Assembly: GCA_965227145.1 (NCBI GenBank)
Contig: OZ245730.1
Span: forward strand, 3,410,001 to 3,474,000
Reading direction: 5' to 3'
Origin: JACKAQ01 sp965227145
Lineage (GTDB): Bacteria > Calditrichota > Calditrichia > RBG-13-44-9 > J075
Length of the DNA stretch: 64,000 nt
Under the pieces are notes generated by a model that did no database searches, was not told the origin of the DNA, and saw only the letters and a program-made list of their open reading frames with translations. Shown one piece after another: positions 57,501 to 64,000 of the stretch (position 1 is its first letter; every line of letters starts with the position of its first letter). The translations under genes were made by a program, and so were the position numbers.

Positions 57501-57560
57501 CATAATCACTAAAATCAGTACAAATTGGGCATTTTTGATGGAGATTTCCGGGAGTTTCAT
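54513..57560 (-). CDS. RND efflux transporter permease subunit
   Basis: About 1015 residues, inner-membrane proton-driven pump of the AcrB superfamily. Twelve helices in two halves with large periplasmic loops are apparent. MPRSEDPALTFP, the helix-4 region GLLVDNGIVVTENIQRFEKMG and the helix-10 to -12 region LVGIVVNNSIILVDYTNQL are family features. The first shows Asp-Asn where AcrB has Asp-Asp. ATG 57560 (MKLPEISIKN) is preferred over an upstream TTG. 81 bases after the adaptor gene. Substrate unknown. Confidence 0.93.
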   Translation of the reverse strand: MKLPEISIKNAQFVLILVIMALLVGFMSFLHMPRSEDPALTFPRYIVVAIYPGTSPEDMEELVVDPLEEAIHEVEEIDEIITTISEGLAVIRADAAFGVDIDAIYDKVLREINNVRGDLPKDLYSLDTRVASPQDVAIMQMALVSEEAPYNRLLDYADILKDKLEAQNGVRTVEIEAYPEEQVRVSLDFQKMSNLNISLSQVIGILQQNNANIPGGEVDAGSKSFSIQTSGSYKDIDEIGSTVVNSDGEKLVYLRDIADVRFDYADDLHIGRHKGKKSVFLVVTKDKESNIIELTGRLHGMMDAFQSQMPSDVQLLTAFEQAPAVAGRINDFFINLMQGVALVGVIIFLFLGWRPAVIICTVIPISVMIAIGVLDFSGYALQQISIASLVIALGLLVDNGIVVTENIQRFEKMGMNATEAAIKGTGEVGFAVIASTITTLLSFFPLTLMQSGPGEFLRTLPLTVIYTLTASLILALTFTPIVAARFLKVSANKKTGPIDNLMSNFRDKFYLPSLQTALKYPGRFIAGSAIALIGCFALFPVVGVSFFPTADKPLLLIEVDTPYGTSLARTDAAVRFVENVLDSVDFVRDYTSNTGKGNPQIYYNRIPKELNKNHGQVIVNFAEWNPEKFYATLAHLREKFATYPGAEITFSELKNGPPFAAPIEIKILGDDLDKMRESSFELERIIRETPGTLNVINPFARRKTDLKVAINRDKAGMIGLPVNDIDLAVRASLTGVTVDELTMRDGDNYPLVVRLPFDEKPGIEDFEKVYLTTRTGAQVPLKQVANIQFESGIAQFGRYNQRRSVAVTADVFDADKTKQITEAIIERLPEIQLPEGSEFYIAGEYETQQESFGDLGQLLLVALLSIFAVLVAQFRSLIQPVVIFSAIPLAFTGSILALFFTGWTFSFFAFVGFTSLVGIVVNNSIILVDYTNQLIRGGTPLREALETACQTRFQPIVLTSVTTILGLLPLTLTNTSLWSPLGWTIIGGMVSSTFLTLVIVPILYKWVTKEEAIAV

Positions 57561-57641
57561 AGTTGTTTCTACTTTATTTTCTGATGGTAATTTCAATTAA
57601 TTGAAGGCCGTTGAACCGTTTTTTTTTGAAACGGCTGCAAT

Positions 57642-58733
57642 TCATTTTTCTGCTATCGTCTTGATTTCACTGATGTTACCGACGAGCGAAATCGTTTCGC
57701 CATCGCGGACGTATGCAGCACCATCGGTGATCACTTCGCCGATTTTGCCAGCTTCGCTCGCCAGCACCGTAAAATAATCCGTGCCGACATGTTCCGGGCG
57801 AACCGTGATTTTCCGGGCGGAAGTGCGCTCATTTACCGGAATCATAATGCTCACCAAATCGCGGGAACCATCGACCAGCGCGCTCATCGGGATGCGATAA
57901 TATGCGGATTGTTTGGCGGGATACAATTTCACTTTTCCGACGAAACCGTTTTTCAGCAGCAGTTTGGATGGCTCGAGCGTGAGTTCCACCTCAAATGTGC
58001 CGGTTTTGGGATCGGCAGCCGCCGCAATTTCGGTCACATATGCAGAGAATTTTGCGCCGGGATACGCATCGAAACGCACTTGCGCTGTGTCGCCGGGCGC
58101 CAGCCGAACCACATCGCGATCCGATACGCCGATGCGAATGATTTGCGACGATGCGCTGGCCGTGCCGATTTGCATCGCGGGCATTCCCGGATTGATCAGC
58201 TCGCCGCGCTCCACAAAACGGCGCAACACCTTGCCGCTCGCCGGCGCGATGATTTTGGCATAACGCTGATTAAATTTTGCAATTTCGTAATCTGCCTGCG
58301 CAACTTCGTATCCGGTGCTGGCGTTTTGATACTGTTCCAGCGTGGCAACGCTGTCTTTCAGCAAATCTTTTACGCGCGCCATATCGCGTTCCGCTTTCTC
58401 AAATGCGTTTTTCGCCTGGCGAACCCGGGCGTCAATTTCCGTCAAATTGAGATGGGCGAGCAGCTGGCCTTCGCTAACCGTTTGCCCTTCATTCACTAAA
58501 ATGCGATCGACCACCCCACCGATTTTGAACGACAGCAACATCTCCGCTTCGGATGCCAGTTTGCCGCTGGATTCGATGGGAATCGGTGCGCTGGTTTGCT
58601 CCACTTTGACAATTTTCACGGGATGCGGGCGGTTTTGTGCATCTGCCGTTGGCGTCGCATCGGATTTTCCGCAAGCCGCCAAAACGAGTATTCCCGTCAC
58701 TAAAAAACTATGGAATATGATTTTTTTCAACAT
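57642..58733 (-). CDS. RND efflux periplasmic adaptor (membrane fusion) lipoprotein
   Basis: 363 residues. Signal peptide ILVLAAC with lipobox; barrel-sandwich hybrid halves (AEMLLSFKIGGVVDRILVNEGQTV and YAKIIAPASGKVLRRFVERGE) flank an alpha-hairpin. A beta-barrel and a membrane-proximal domain follow. It bridges the RND pump to TolC. AGGAGAGA precedes the ATG. Second functional component of the efflux operon, with a thioesterase gene between it and TolC. Confidence 0.92.
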   Translation of the reverse strand: MLKKIIFHSFLVTGILVLAACGKSDATPTADAQNRPHPVKIVKVEQTSAPIPIESSGKLASEAEMLLSFKIGGVVDRILVNEGQTVSEGQLLAHLNLTEIDARVRQAKNAFEKAERDMARVKDLLKDSVATLEQYQNASTGYEVAQADYEIAKFNQRYAKIIAPASGKVLRRFVERGELINPGMPAMQIGTASASSQIIRIGVSDRDVVRLAPGDTAQVRFDAYPGAKFSAYVTEIAAAADPKTGTFEVELTLEPSKLLLKNGFVGKVKLYPAKQSAYYRIPMSALVDGSRDLVSIMIPVNERTSARKITVRPEHVGTDYFTVLASEAGKIGEVITDGAAYVRDGETISLVGNISEIKTIAEK

Positions 58734-58851
58734 TGTATCTCTCCTGTTTACAGGTATTTAGTTTCGTTTTTTCCGGTGGTTCTGCGCCTCGGCTACGCTC
58801 TGCGCACGTCTAACTTTTTATCCTTTAACCTTCACCTATTTTCCTCAAATC

Positions 58852-59295
58852 TCAATCCATCCATTCAAAATTATCCGCCATTGGCGCATGATCCAGCACA
58901 TTGCGGATCATATCCGGCGGCACGGTAACTTTGCGTTTGACGAGATCCATCCATGCGCCAAACACCTCCACTTCCGCAGCAATTTGCCCGTCCATTTTAT
59001 AAATGCGGTGGTAAAACCGGAATTTCCGCAAATCGCGGCTCAGCGATTTGATCTGAAATTCCACCAGCACTTTTTCATACATCATCACTTCCCGCAAAAA
59101 ACGGACGCTGTATTGCAGCAACACCGGTCCCACCATCAGTTCGCGCAATTTTTGAAACGAAATCTCATGCTGTTCAAAATACACGCCGCGAATGTGATCG
59201 GTAATATCGCCGATAACCGTGTGGCGCATGTGCATATTCGGGTCCACATCGCACCACCTGATTTCATATTCTTTGGTAAATCCGGTCGGGTTCAT
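58852..59295 (-). CDS. Acyl-CoA thioesterase, 4HBT hotdog family
   Basis: 147 residues, one hotdog domain. YEIRWCDVDPNMHMRHT is the 4HBT active-site segment (Asp of the family), followed by the long helix and LLQYSVRFLREVMMYEKVLVEF and AAEVEVFGAWMDL. Hydrolyses acyl-CoA or a similar thioester in the cytoplasm; YbgC/FadM relatives vary in substrate. Its place inside an efflux operon hints at export or detoxification of fatty-acid-like compounds, which is inference. Confidence 0.83.
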   Translation of the reverse strand: MNPTGFTKEYEIRWCDVDPNMHMRHTVIGDITDHIRGVYFEQHEISFQKLRELMVGPVLLQYSVRFLREVMMYEKVLVEFQIKSLSRDLRKFRFYHRIYKMDGQIAAEVEVFGAWMDLVKRKVTVPPDMIRNVLDHAPMADNFEWMD

Positions 59296-59332
59296 CTTTT
59301 TATCTCTCTTTATTGCGTTGTTTGATTAATTT

Positions 59333-60685
59333 TTAATTTCCAATGGCACGTTCAAAATTTGCCTGTTGAATCAGCAAATCGTAACGGGCGATTGCCAGCG
59401 AAAGCTGAGCGTTGGTTAGTTTGTTCCGCGCATCCAAAAACTCGACCAGCAACGCCTGACCTTCTTCATATTTCCGTTTGATGATGCGGAAGCTTTCGCT
59501 CGCTGCGCGTTCGCCATTTTGAGCGGATTGCACCGCCGCCTGCGCAGCCTGCACACCGTAAAATCCTTCGATCACCTGCAATTGAATTTGTTTTTCCAAT
59601 TCATCCGATTGGGTTTTGAGGCGCTTTTCCTCAATTTTTGACTGCTGGATTTTGGATGTCGTTTGAAATCCGTTGAACAAATTCCACTCCAGCCCGACGC
59701 GCACCAGCCAGTAATCCTGCGAATCGTTAAATTTGTATTGGTAACCCTGATATCCGGCTTCTCCGGCGGCAAAAATTTTGGGCAGAAAACTGGCCTGATT
59801 CATTTTGCGCAATTTTCCGGCGGCATTTTGGGCGGATAAAATCTGGCGAAGCTCCGGGCGTTGCTGCAATGCCAATGCTTTGGCCTCCGCCAGCGCGGTT
59901 TGGCTGGCAGATGCGGCGATCGCACTATCCGATTCGATGGCGGATTCCAGCTCGCGGTTCAGCAAAAAATTGAAATACGCTTTCGCGAGATTACGATTTT
60001 TTTGCGCAACCGCGATCTTTTGCTCCAGCTCGCTGATTTCAAAATCCGAGGTGCTGATAACGTCTTTCGTAGCTTTTTGCGCTTCCACCAAACGGGTGTT
60101 CACGCGCCGTAATTCTATCAGCACAACCATTGTCTGATCGAAAATTTTCAACACCGCTTCTGATTGTAAATATTGAAAATAGCCGCTTTTTATTTCTTTG
60201 GTGAGTTCGGAAATAAACGCTTCGCGCTGGGCAGATTGGACATCCACCAAATCCCGCCGTGCGCGATAATTGAAGTAAATATCTGTGTTAAAAATCGGCT
60301 GGATAATCTGCAATTTTGTTTCGTGAAAATCGTCCGGTAACAACTGGATTTCCAGATTTTCCAGATTGGTCGGGAAATTGGCGCTGCCGGTCAAACCGTT
60401 CAGCGTGCTGTAAATTGGGTTGAACAAATCGCCCACCGGAAAATCAATGGAACGTCCGCCATCCGCCCATGTGTAATTGGCATGAAACGTAACATCCGGC
60501 AAATACAATCCGCGCGCCTGCCGAACAGCCGATTGCTGTTGTTGCAACGCCAGCGTTTCTTGCAGCAAACCAAGATTATTCTCGATGCCCTCTTCCACAT
60601 ATCGCGATAAAATTGTCGATTGAGCACCTATCACCGTCGTAAAAACGAGCATCAACAGGAATAAATAACGACTGTATTTTTGCAT
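59333..60685 (-). CDS. TolC-family outer-membrane efflux protein
   Basis: 450 residues. Signal peptide ending GAQS, then two long coiled-coil repeats typical of TolC (LSRYVEEGIENNLGLLQETLALQQQ... and ALALQQRPELRQILSAQNAAGK) with the strand segments between. VRVGLEWNLFNGFQT is a family motif. Outer-membrane exit duct for the RND pump. AAAGGAA precedes the ATG. A palindrome matching that in front of tetR lies 29-47 bases upstream. Confidence 0.92.
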   Translation of the reverse strand: MQKYSRYLFLLMLVFTTVIGAQSTILSRYVEEGIENNLGLLQETLALQQQQSAVRQARGLYLPDVTFHANYTWADGGRSIDFPVGDLFNPIYSTLNGLTGSANFPTNLENLEIQLLPDDFHETKLQIIQPIFNTDIYFNYRARRDLVDVQSAQREAFISELTKEIKSGYFQYLQSEAVLKIFDQTMVVLIELRRVNTRLVEAQKATKDVISTSDFEISELEQKIAVAQKNRNLAKAYFNFLLNRELESAIESDSAIAASASQTALAEAKALALQQRPELRQILSAQNAAGKLRKMNQASFLPKIFAAGEAGYQGYQYKFNDSQDYWLVRVGLEWNLFNGFQTTSKIQQSKIEEKRLKTQSDELEKQIQLQVIEGFYGVQAAQAAVQSAQNGERAASESFRIIKRKYEEGQALLVEFLDARNKLTNAQLSLAIARYDLLIQQANFERAIGN

Positions 60686-60713
60686 TTCCTTTTCCTTTAA
60701 ACTGGTTTGAAAA

Positions 60714-60732
60714 AACTGACTGTGAGTCAGTT
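60714..60732. promoter_or_regulatory. Palindromic operator upstream of tolC
   Basis: AACTGACTGTGAGTCAGTT is a palindrome with 8-base arms around three central bases, 29 bases before the tolC start. Its core ACTGACTGNNAGTCA recurs just upstream of the TetR gene, pointing to it as the TetR binding site. Confidence 0.75.
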
Positions 60733-60782
60733 AAATTGTAAAAAAATATTGCGTTAGCCACGCAATATTTTGTTCGGTTCAA

Positions 60783-61442
60783 TTATTTATCCGTGCGTAA
60801 ACCGTGATATATCTGGTCAAATAAAACATTAATGAGCAACTCTGGTTCGATATGATGGAGCGTGCGCATATGCTCGCCCAAATTATTAATCAATTTAATA
60901 ACGCCACTAGTTTGTCCCCAAAGCACATACGCCATTAATTTCGGGTTAACTTCGGTGCGGACGCTGCCGTCTTCTATTCCGATTTCAACGGCTTTGGCGA
61001 CCAGCTTTTTCACATCTTCGGCGAGCAAATGGCATTTAAATCCGTTCGATTCCACATCCGTTTGCTCAATTTTTCCGGGATCCATTTCGTTCATCGCATG
61101 AAAATAATTGGAGTGGGTTTGCGAAAAACGATAGTATGCCTTCCCGATTTCCCGAACGAGACAAAGTCCGTCGCCTTCCTGCCGCAACGCTTCTTCGAAA
61201 TAGCTTTTCAGAACATCCAATCCGCGCAAATAAATGCCGTGATAAATATCCTCACGATTTTTGAAATACAAATATAAGGTGCCTTTGCTGACTTCCGCTG
61301 CTTCCGCAACATCATCCATTGTGGTGTGCTCGATGCCCTTTCCGAAAAATAATTCTTCCGCTGCGTCCAAAATACTTTGGCGGCGCTGCTCCTTTTCCCG
61401 TTCTCTTCTTTCTGCAATTCCCATTTTACGTCCTAAACTCAT
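60783..61442 (-). CDS. TetR/AcrR-family repressor of the efflux operon
   Basis: 219 residues. The N-terminal helix-turn-helix is clear: RRQSILDAAEELFFGKGIEHTT then DVAEAAEVSKGTLYLYFKNREDIY. The C-terminal ligand domain is variable, as usual. It lies directly upstream of tolC-thioesterase-adaptor-pump on the same strand, with matching palindromes before itself and before tolC, so autoregulation and control of efflux are likely. ATG 61424 (with AGGA upstream) is an alternative start. Confidence 0.92.
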   Translation of the reverse strand: MSLGRKMGIAERREREKEQRRQSILDAAEELFFGKGIEHTTMDDVAEAAEVSKGTLYLYFKNREDIYHGIYLRGLDVLKSYFEEALRQEGDGLCLVREIGKAYYRFSQTHSNYFHAMNEMDPGKIEQTDVESNGFKCHLLAEDVKKLVAKAVEIGIEDGSVRTEVNPKLMAYVLWGQTSGVIKLINNLGEHMRTLHHIEPELLINVLFDQIYHGLRTDK

Positions 61443-61766
61443 TTCAATTTACTGACTGCCAGTCATTTTCTTGAACCGAATATAATTTGCAAAAGTTACA
61501 TTGTCCAGATTTTTTTTCATTTTTTCTAAAAATTGCATCACTCATAAAAGTGAAAATTCTCTAAACTATTATTTTTATTTGACTTTACTGAAATCAAATC
61601 GGTTGAGTTGCACGTTGCTTCATTATTGCCAAAATTTTCCAAGATATATTCTGCTTGATAAAATCCGATTCTACTCATAAATTTTTGCGTAACTTCGCTC
61701 CGCTCAACTGTTGTTATTCGAACACTTCCCGGGCCGGGCAATTGAATCTGCAAGGAGACCCCATTT
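61443..61766. other. Intergenic region between tetR and the HdrD-like gene
   Basis: 324 AT-rich bases between divergent genes. The tetR-proximal end carries the operator at 61451-61467; an AAGGAG ribosome-binding site for the HdrD-like gene lies near 61752. Nothing else was recognised. Confidence 0.5.
61451..61467. promoter_or_regulatory. Palindromic operator upstream of tetR
   Basis: ACTGACTGCCAGTCATT shares ACTGACTGNNAGTCA with the site before tolC. It lies 9 bases from the tetR start codon, suited to autorepression. Confidence 0.75.
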
Positions 61767-63833
61767 ATGATCCCAACTGCGACTGTTTTTTCAAAAATAA
61801 TATTCGCGTTAATCCTGCTGGCTTCCGCCAGCGCGTTCATTTATTTCATGCGGATGCGTTTTTTGGTGCTCAAAGCAGCAACGCCGATCAATCGTTTTGA
61901 TCGCCCGATCGAACGCCTGAAAGGCGTTTTGGTGTACTGGCTCGGTCAACGGCGCATTCTCGATCCCAAACACATTGGCGCAGGGTTGATGCACGCGCTC
62001 GTTTTTTGGGGATTTTTGGCTGTTTCGATCAACAGTTTGCATTTGATTTTCCGGGCATTTTTCCACGATTTTCACCTGCCCTTTTTTGGACCCGACGGCA
62101 TTTTTGGCGCTCCGTATATTTTTCTGCGCGATGCTTTCGAAGTTGTGGTGCTTTTTATGGTAGTGTTTTTGGTGTTTCGCCGGCTGGTGCTGCGTCCCCA
62201 ACGGGTCACGCAATCGCTGGACGCATTGTTTATTTTATCAATGATTTTTACGCTGATGTTCACCGATTTTCTCATCAACGGATCGTTGGTTGCCGCCGGA
62301 GAACCGACCGGTGAAGCGTTTTCTTTTATGGCAGCGTTCACCGCCAACCAATTAAATTCAATGAATTTATCGCCAAACGGATTGGCGATTTTACACAGCG
62401 TTTCGTGGTGGTTGCACATGATTGTGCTGCTTTTTTTCCTCGCATATTTACCCATTTCCAAACATTTTCATGTGATCACCTCCGCGTTTAACGTCTATTT
62501 CCGGAATCTGGAACCGAGCACTTTGCCGCACATGGATTTGGAAGCCGACGACATCGAGCGGTTTGGCGTTTCGCAAATCGAGCAGTTCGACTGGAAAGAT
62601 ATTATGGACGTTTACACCTGCACAGAGTGCGGACGCTGCCAGGCAGCTTGCCCGGCGTACGCGACCGAAAAACCGCTCTCGCCAAAGGTGGTGAACGAAC
62701 ACATGCGCGATCATTTGTATGAAAAAACGCCCTGGATTATTTCGATGGCCAGCCAGTTAAACGGCGGCAAAGGCGCAACGGAAGCGGCAGAATACGCCGG
62801 TCCCGCACTCGTTGGCGAAGTGATCAAAGACGAAACGATTTGGTCCTGCACCACCTGCAAAGCTTGCGAAGAGGCGTGCCCGCTGTTCATCGATTTTATC
62901 GACAGATTTGTGGAAATGCGTCGCCACATGGTTTTGGAAGAAAGCCGATTTCCTGCGGAATTAACGAGCATTTTCAAAAATCTGGAAAACAGCGGCAACC
63001 CGTGGGGAATGGCACCGGATGATCGCGAAGAATGGGCGGAAGGGCTGAACATGCCCACTATGCGCGATGCTGAAGGCGAAGTTGAATACCTCGTTTTTGT
63101 GGGCTGCGCCGGCGCGTTCGATCAAAAAGCGCAAAAAACGCTGCAATCAATGGTCAAGATTTTTAACTCCGCGGGTGTCAATTACGCGATTTTGGGGAAA
63201 GAAGAAACCTGCACCGGAGACCCGGCACGTCGGGTTGGCAACGAATATTTGTATCAAATGCTGGCTGCCCAAAATGTGGAAACGCTCAATGCCCACAGTT
63301 TCAAAAAAGTGGTTACCAGTTGCCCGCATTGTTTCAATACGCTGGCGAATGAATATCCGCAAATTGGTGGAAATTATGAAGTTATCCATCACACCGAGTT
63401 AATCAGCGAACTGATCAAACAGGGCAAATTACACCTGAGCAACAGCAACAACCAAACAATTACCTATCACGATTCCTGCTATTTGGGTCGCCACAACGGT
63501 GTTTACGATGCACCGCGCGAAATTCTCAGCGCAATTCCCGGCGTAAAGCTGGAAGAAATGCCGCGCTCCCGAAACAAAGGATTTTGCTGTGGCGCCGGCG
63601 GCGGCAGAATGTGGCTGGAAGAGGACAAACCGCGCGTCAACCAAAATCGGGTGGACGAAGCCGCAACGGAAACCAACGCAAAAATGATTGCATCGGCGTG
63701 CCCGTTCTGCTCCATCATGTTGCACGACGGCATCAACGAAACCAATCGCAGTGAGCAGCTGGATACAAAAGATATCGCCATTTTGGTTGCGGAATCGCTG
63801 GACGGAAACGGGTCGGCAAACGGAAAAAATTAA
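61767..63833 (+). CDS. Membrane-bound HdrD-like Fe-S oxidoreductase
   Basis: 688 residues. The first 230 form about five to six membrane helices of the nitrate-reductase-gamma type, likely binding b heme and meeting the quinone pool. Two 4Fe-4S motifs follow: CTECGRCQAACP (from residue 285) and CTTCKACEEACP (from 361). Two CCG domains come last (VGCAGAF, SCPHCFNT, DSCYLGR, FCCGAGGGRMW from about 607). AAGGAG precedes the ATG. Relatives pass electrons between quinone and soluble partners such as ETF; the partner is not in the window. Confidence 0.88.
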   Translation: MIPTATVFSKIIFALILLASASAFIYFMRMRFLVLKAATPINRFDRPIERLKGVLVYWLGQRRILDPKHIGAGLMHALVFWGFLAVSINSLHLIFRAFFHDFHLPFFGPDGIFGAPYIFLRDAFEVVVLFMVVFLVFRRLVLRPQRVTQSLDALFILSMIFTLMFTDFLINGSLVAAGEPTGEAFSFMAAFTANQLNSMNLSPNGLAILHSVSWWLHMIVLLFFLAYLPISKHFHVITSAFNVYFRNLEPSTLPHMDLEADDIERFGVSQIEQFDWKDIMDVYTCTECGRCQAACPAYATEKPLSPKVVNEHMRDHLYEKTPWIISMASQLNGGKGATEAAEYAGPALVGEVIKDETIWSCTTCKACEEACPLFIDFIDRFVEMRRHMVLEESRFPAELTSIFKNLENSGNPWGMAPDDREEWAEGLNMPTMRDAEGEVEYLVFVGCAGAFDQKAQKTLQSMVKIFNSAGVNYAILGKEETCTGDPARRVGNEYLYQMLAAQNVETLNAHSFKKVVTSCPHCFNTLANEYPQIGGNYEVIHHTELISELIKQGKLHLSNSNNQTITYHDSCYLGRHNGVYDAPREILSAIPGVKLEEMPRSRNKGFCCGAGGGRMWLEEDKPRVNQNRVDEAATETNAKMIASACPFCSIMLHDGINETNRSEQLDTKDIAILVAESLDGNGSANGKN

Positions 63834-64000
63834 TCCTGCCGGTTCACCCAACGGTCGGTGAGTTCTTGCAAAAAGGCTTTTGCATTTTTATTGCCGGTGA
63901 TATTTCGCATACGCAACAGCTTTTTGGTCACGCTTTTTACACCCGGCAATTTTTGTTCGATATGAATCTGGAGCGACAATTCAATCATCTGAATTGCCGC
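63830..64000 (-). CDS. 3' end of an unrecognised gene (partial)
   Basis: The last 56 codons of a minus-strand frame that enters from beyond the window. It is Lys/Gln/Leu-rich and probably helical (IELSLQIHIEQKLPGV, AKAFLQELTDRW). Its stop overlaps the HdrD-like stop (TTAA), a tight convergent arrangement common for real genes. No family recognised. Confidence 0.5.
   Translation of the reverse strand, partial: AAIQMIELSLQIHIEQKLPGVKSVTKKLLRMRNITGNKNAKAFLQELTDRWVNRQD

Noticed and set aside
61733..61752. GGGCAATTGAATCTGCA as a -24/-12 promoter for the HdrD-like gene
   Set aside because: Spacing is one base too long and the -24 element is incomplete.
61538..61840. 100-residue minus-strand open frame overlapping the HdrD-like start
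   Set aside because: No ribosome-binding site or recognisable domain, and it overlaps a well-supported gene start.

Overview
The window looks like the chromosome of a Gram-negative, anaerobic or facultative bacterium of the FCB side of the tree. A Calditrichota-like or Ignavibacteria-like lineage is the best guess. The grounds are a C-terminal secretion-type sorting domain (QNYPNPFNPSTTI, then a FlgD-like fold, 53040-53324), many outer-membrane lipoproteins and beta-barrels, moderate GC, and a very dense set of multiheme c-type cytochromes. No rRNA, tRNA, CRISPR array, insertion sequence or prophage was recognised. The species assignment is inference.

Layout. 1-1716: the end of ilvD on the minus strand, preceded by an Ile/Leu-rich short ORF and competing RNA hairpins that look like an attenuator. 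2818-3489: a small TorF-type outer-membrane protein. 3569-6421: a hybrid histidine kinase. 6714-10792: a surface-polysaccharide operon (flippase, deacetylase, glycosyltransferase) behind a good sigma-54 type -24/-12 match. 11055-14651: a second large hybrid kinase. 14627-18099 (minus): Trm112-like protein, accA, polyprenol-phosphate mannosyltransferase-like GT2, rfbD, DksA/TraR-like protein. 18131-23414: a YbbP/YbbA ABC exporter divergent from a TesA-like esterase and a GT4. 23460-24788: type II NADH dehydrogenase. 24920-27492: an S9 peptidase broken by a frameshift. 27717-32405: a glycan-uptake/phosphorolysis set (GPH symporter, GH94 phosphorylase, CBM9 lipoprotein).

32498-46085 is the centrepiece: two divergent operons carrying 58 c-type heme motifs. 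The leftward operon encodes a degenerate receiver protein, a 9-heme lipoprotein, an outer-membrane barrel, an 11-heme periplasmic cytochrome and a second 9-heme lipoprotein. These are the parts expected of a porin-cytochrome conduit across the outer membrane. The rightward operon encodes a histidine kinase with a periplasmic heme-binding motif, a sigma-54 activating response regulator, a 17-heme cytochrome fused to a b-type membrane domain (CbcL-like architecture), a 7-heme NapC/NirT-type quinol oxidase (ImcH-like architecture) and a 4-heme c554-type cytochrome. Together they could carry electrons from menaquinol to an extracellular acceptor, under control of a redox- or ligand-sensing two-component system.

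46160-54323: a small membrane protein, htpG, a SEC-C repeat protein, a large secreted protein interrupted by an in-frame TGA, and a lipoprotein. 54513-61442: a complete RND efflux system (permease, adaptor, TolC) plus a thioesterase and a TetR regulator, with near-identical palindromes in front of tetR and tolC. 61767-63833: a membrane-bound HdrD-like iron-sulfur oxidoreductase. The last 171 bases hold the 3' end of an unrecognised minus-strand gene.
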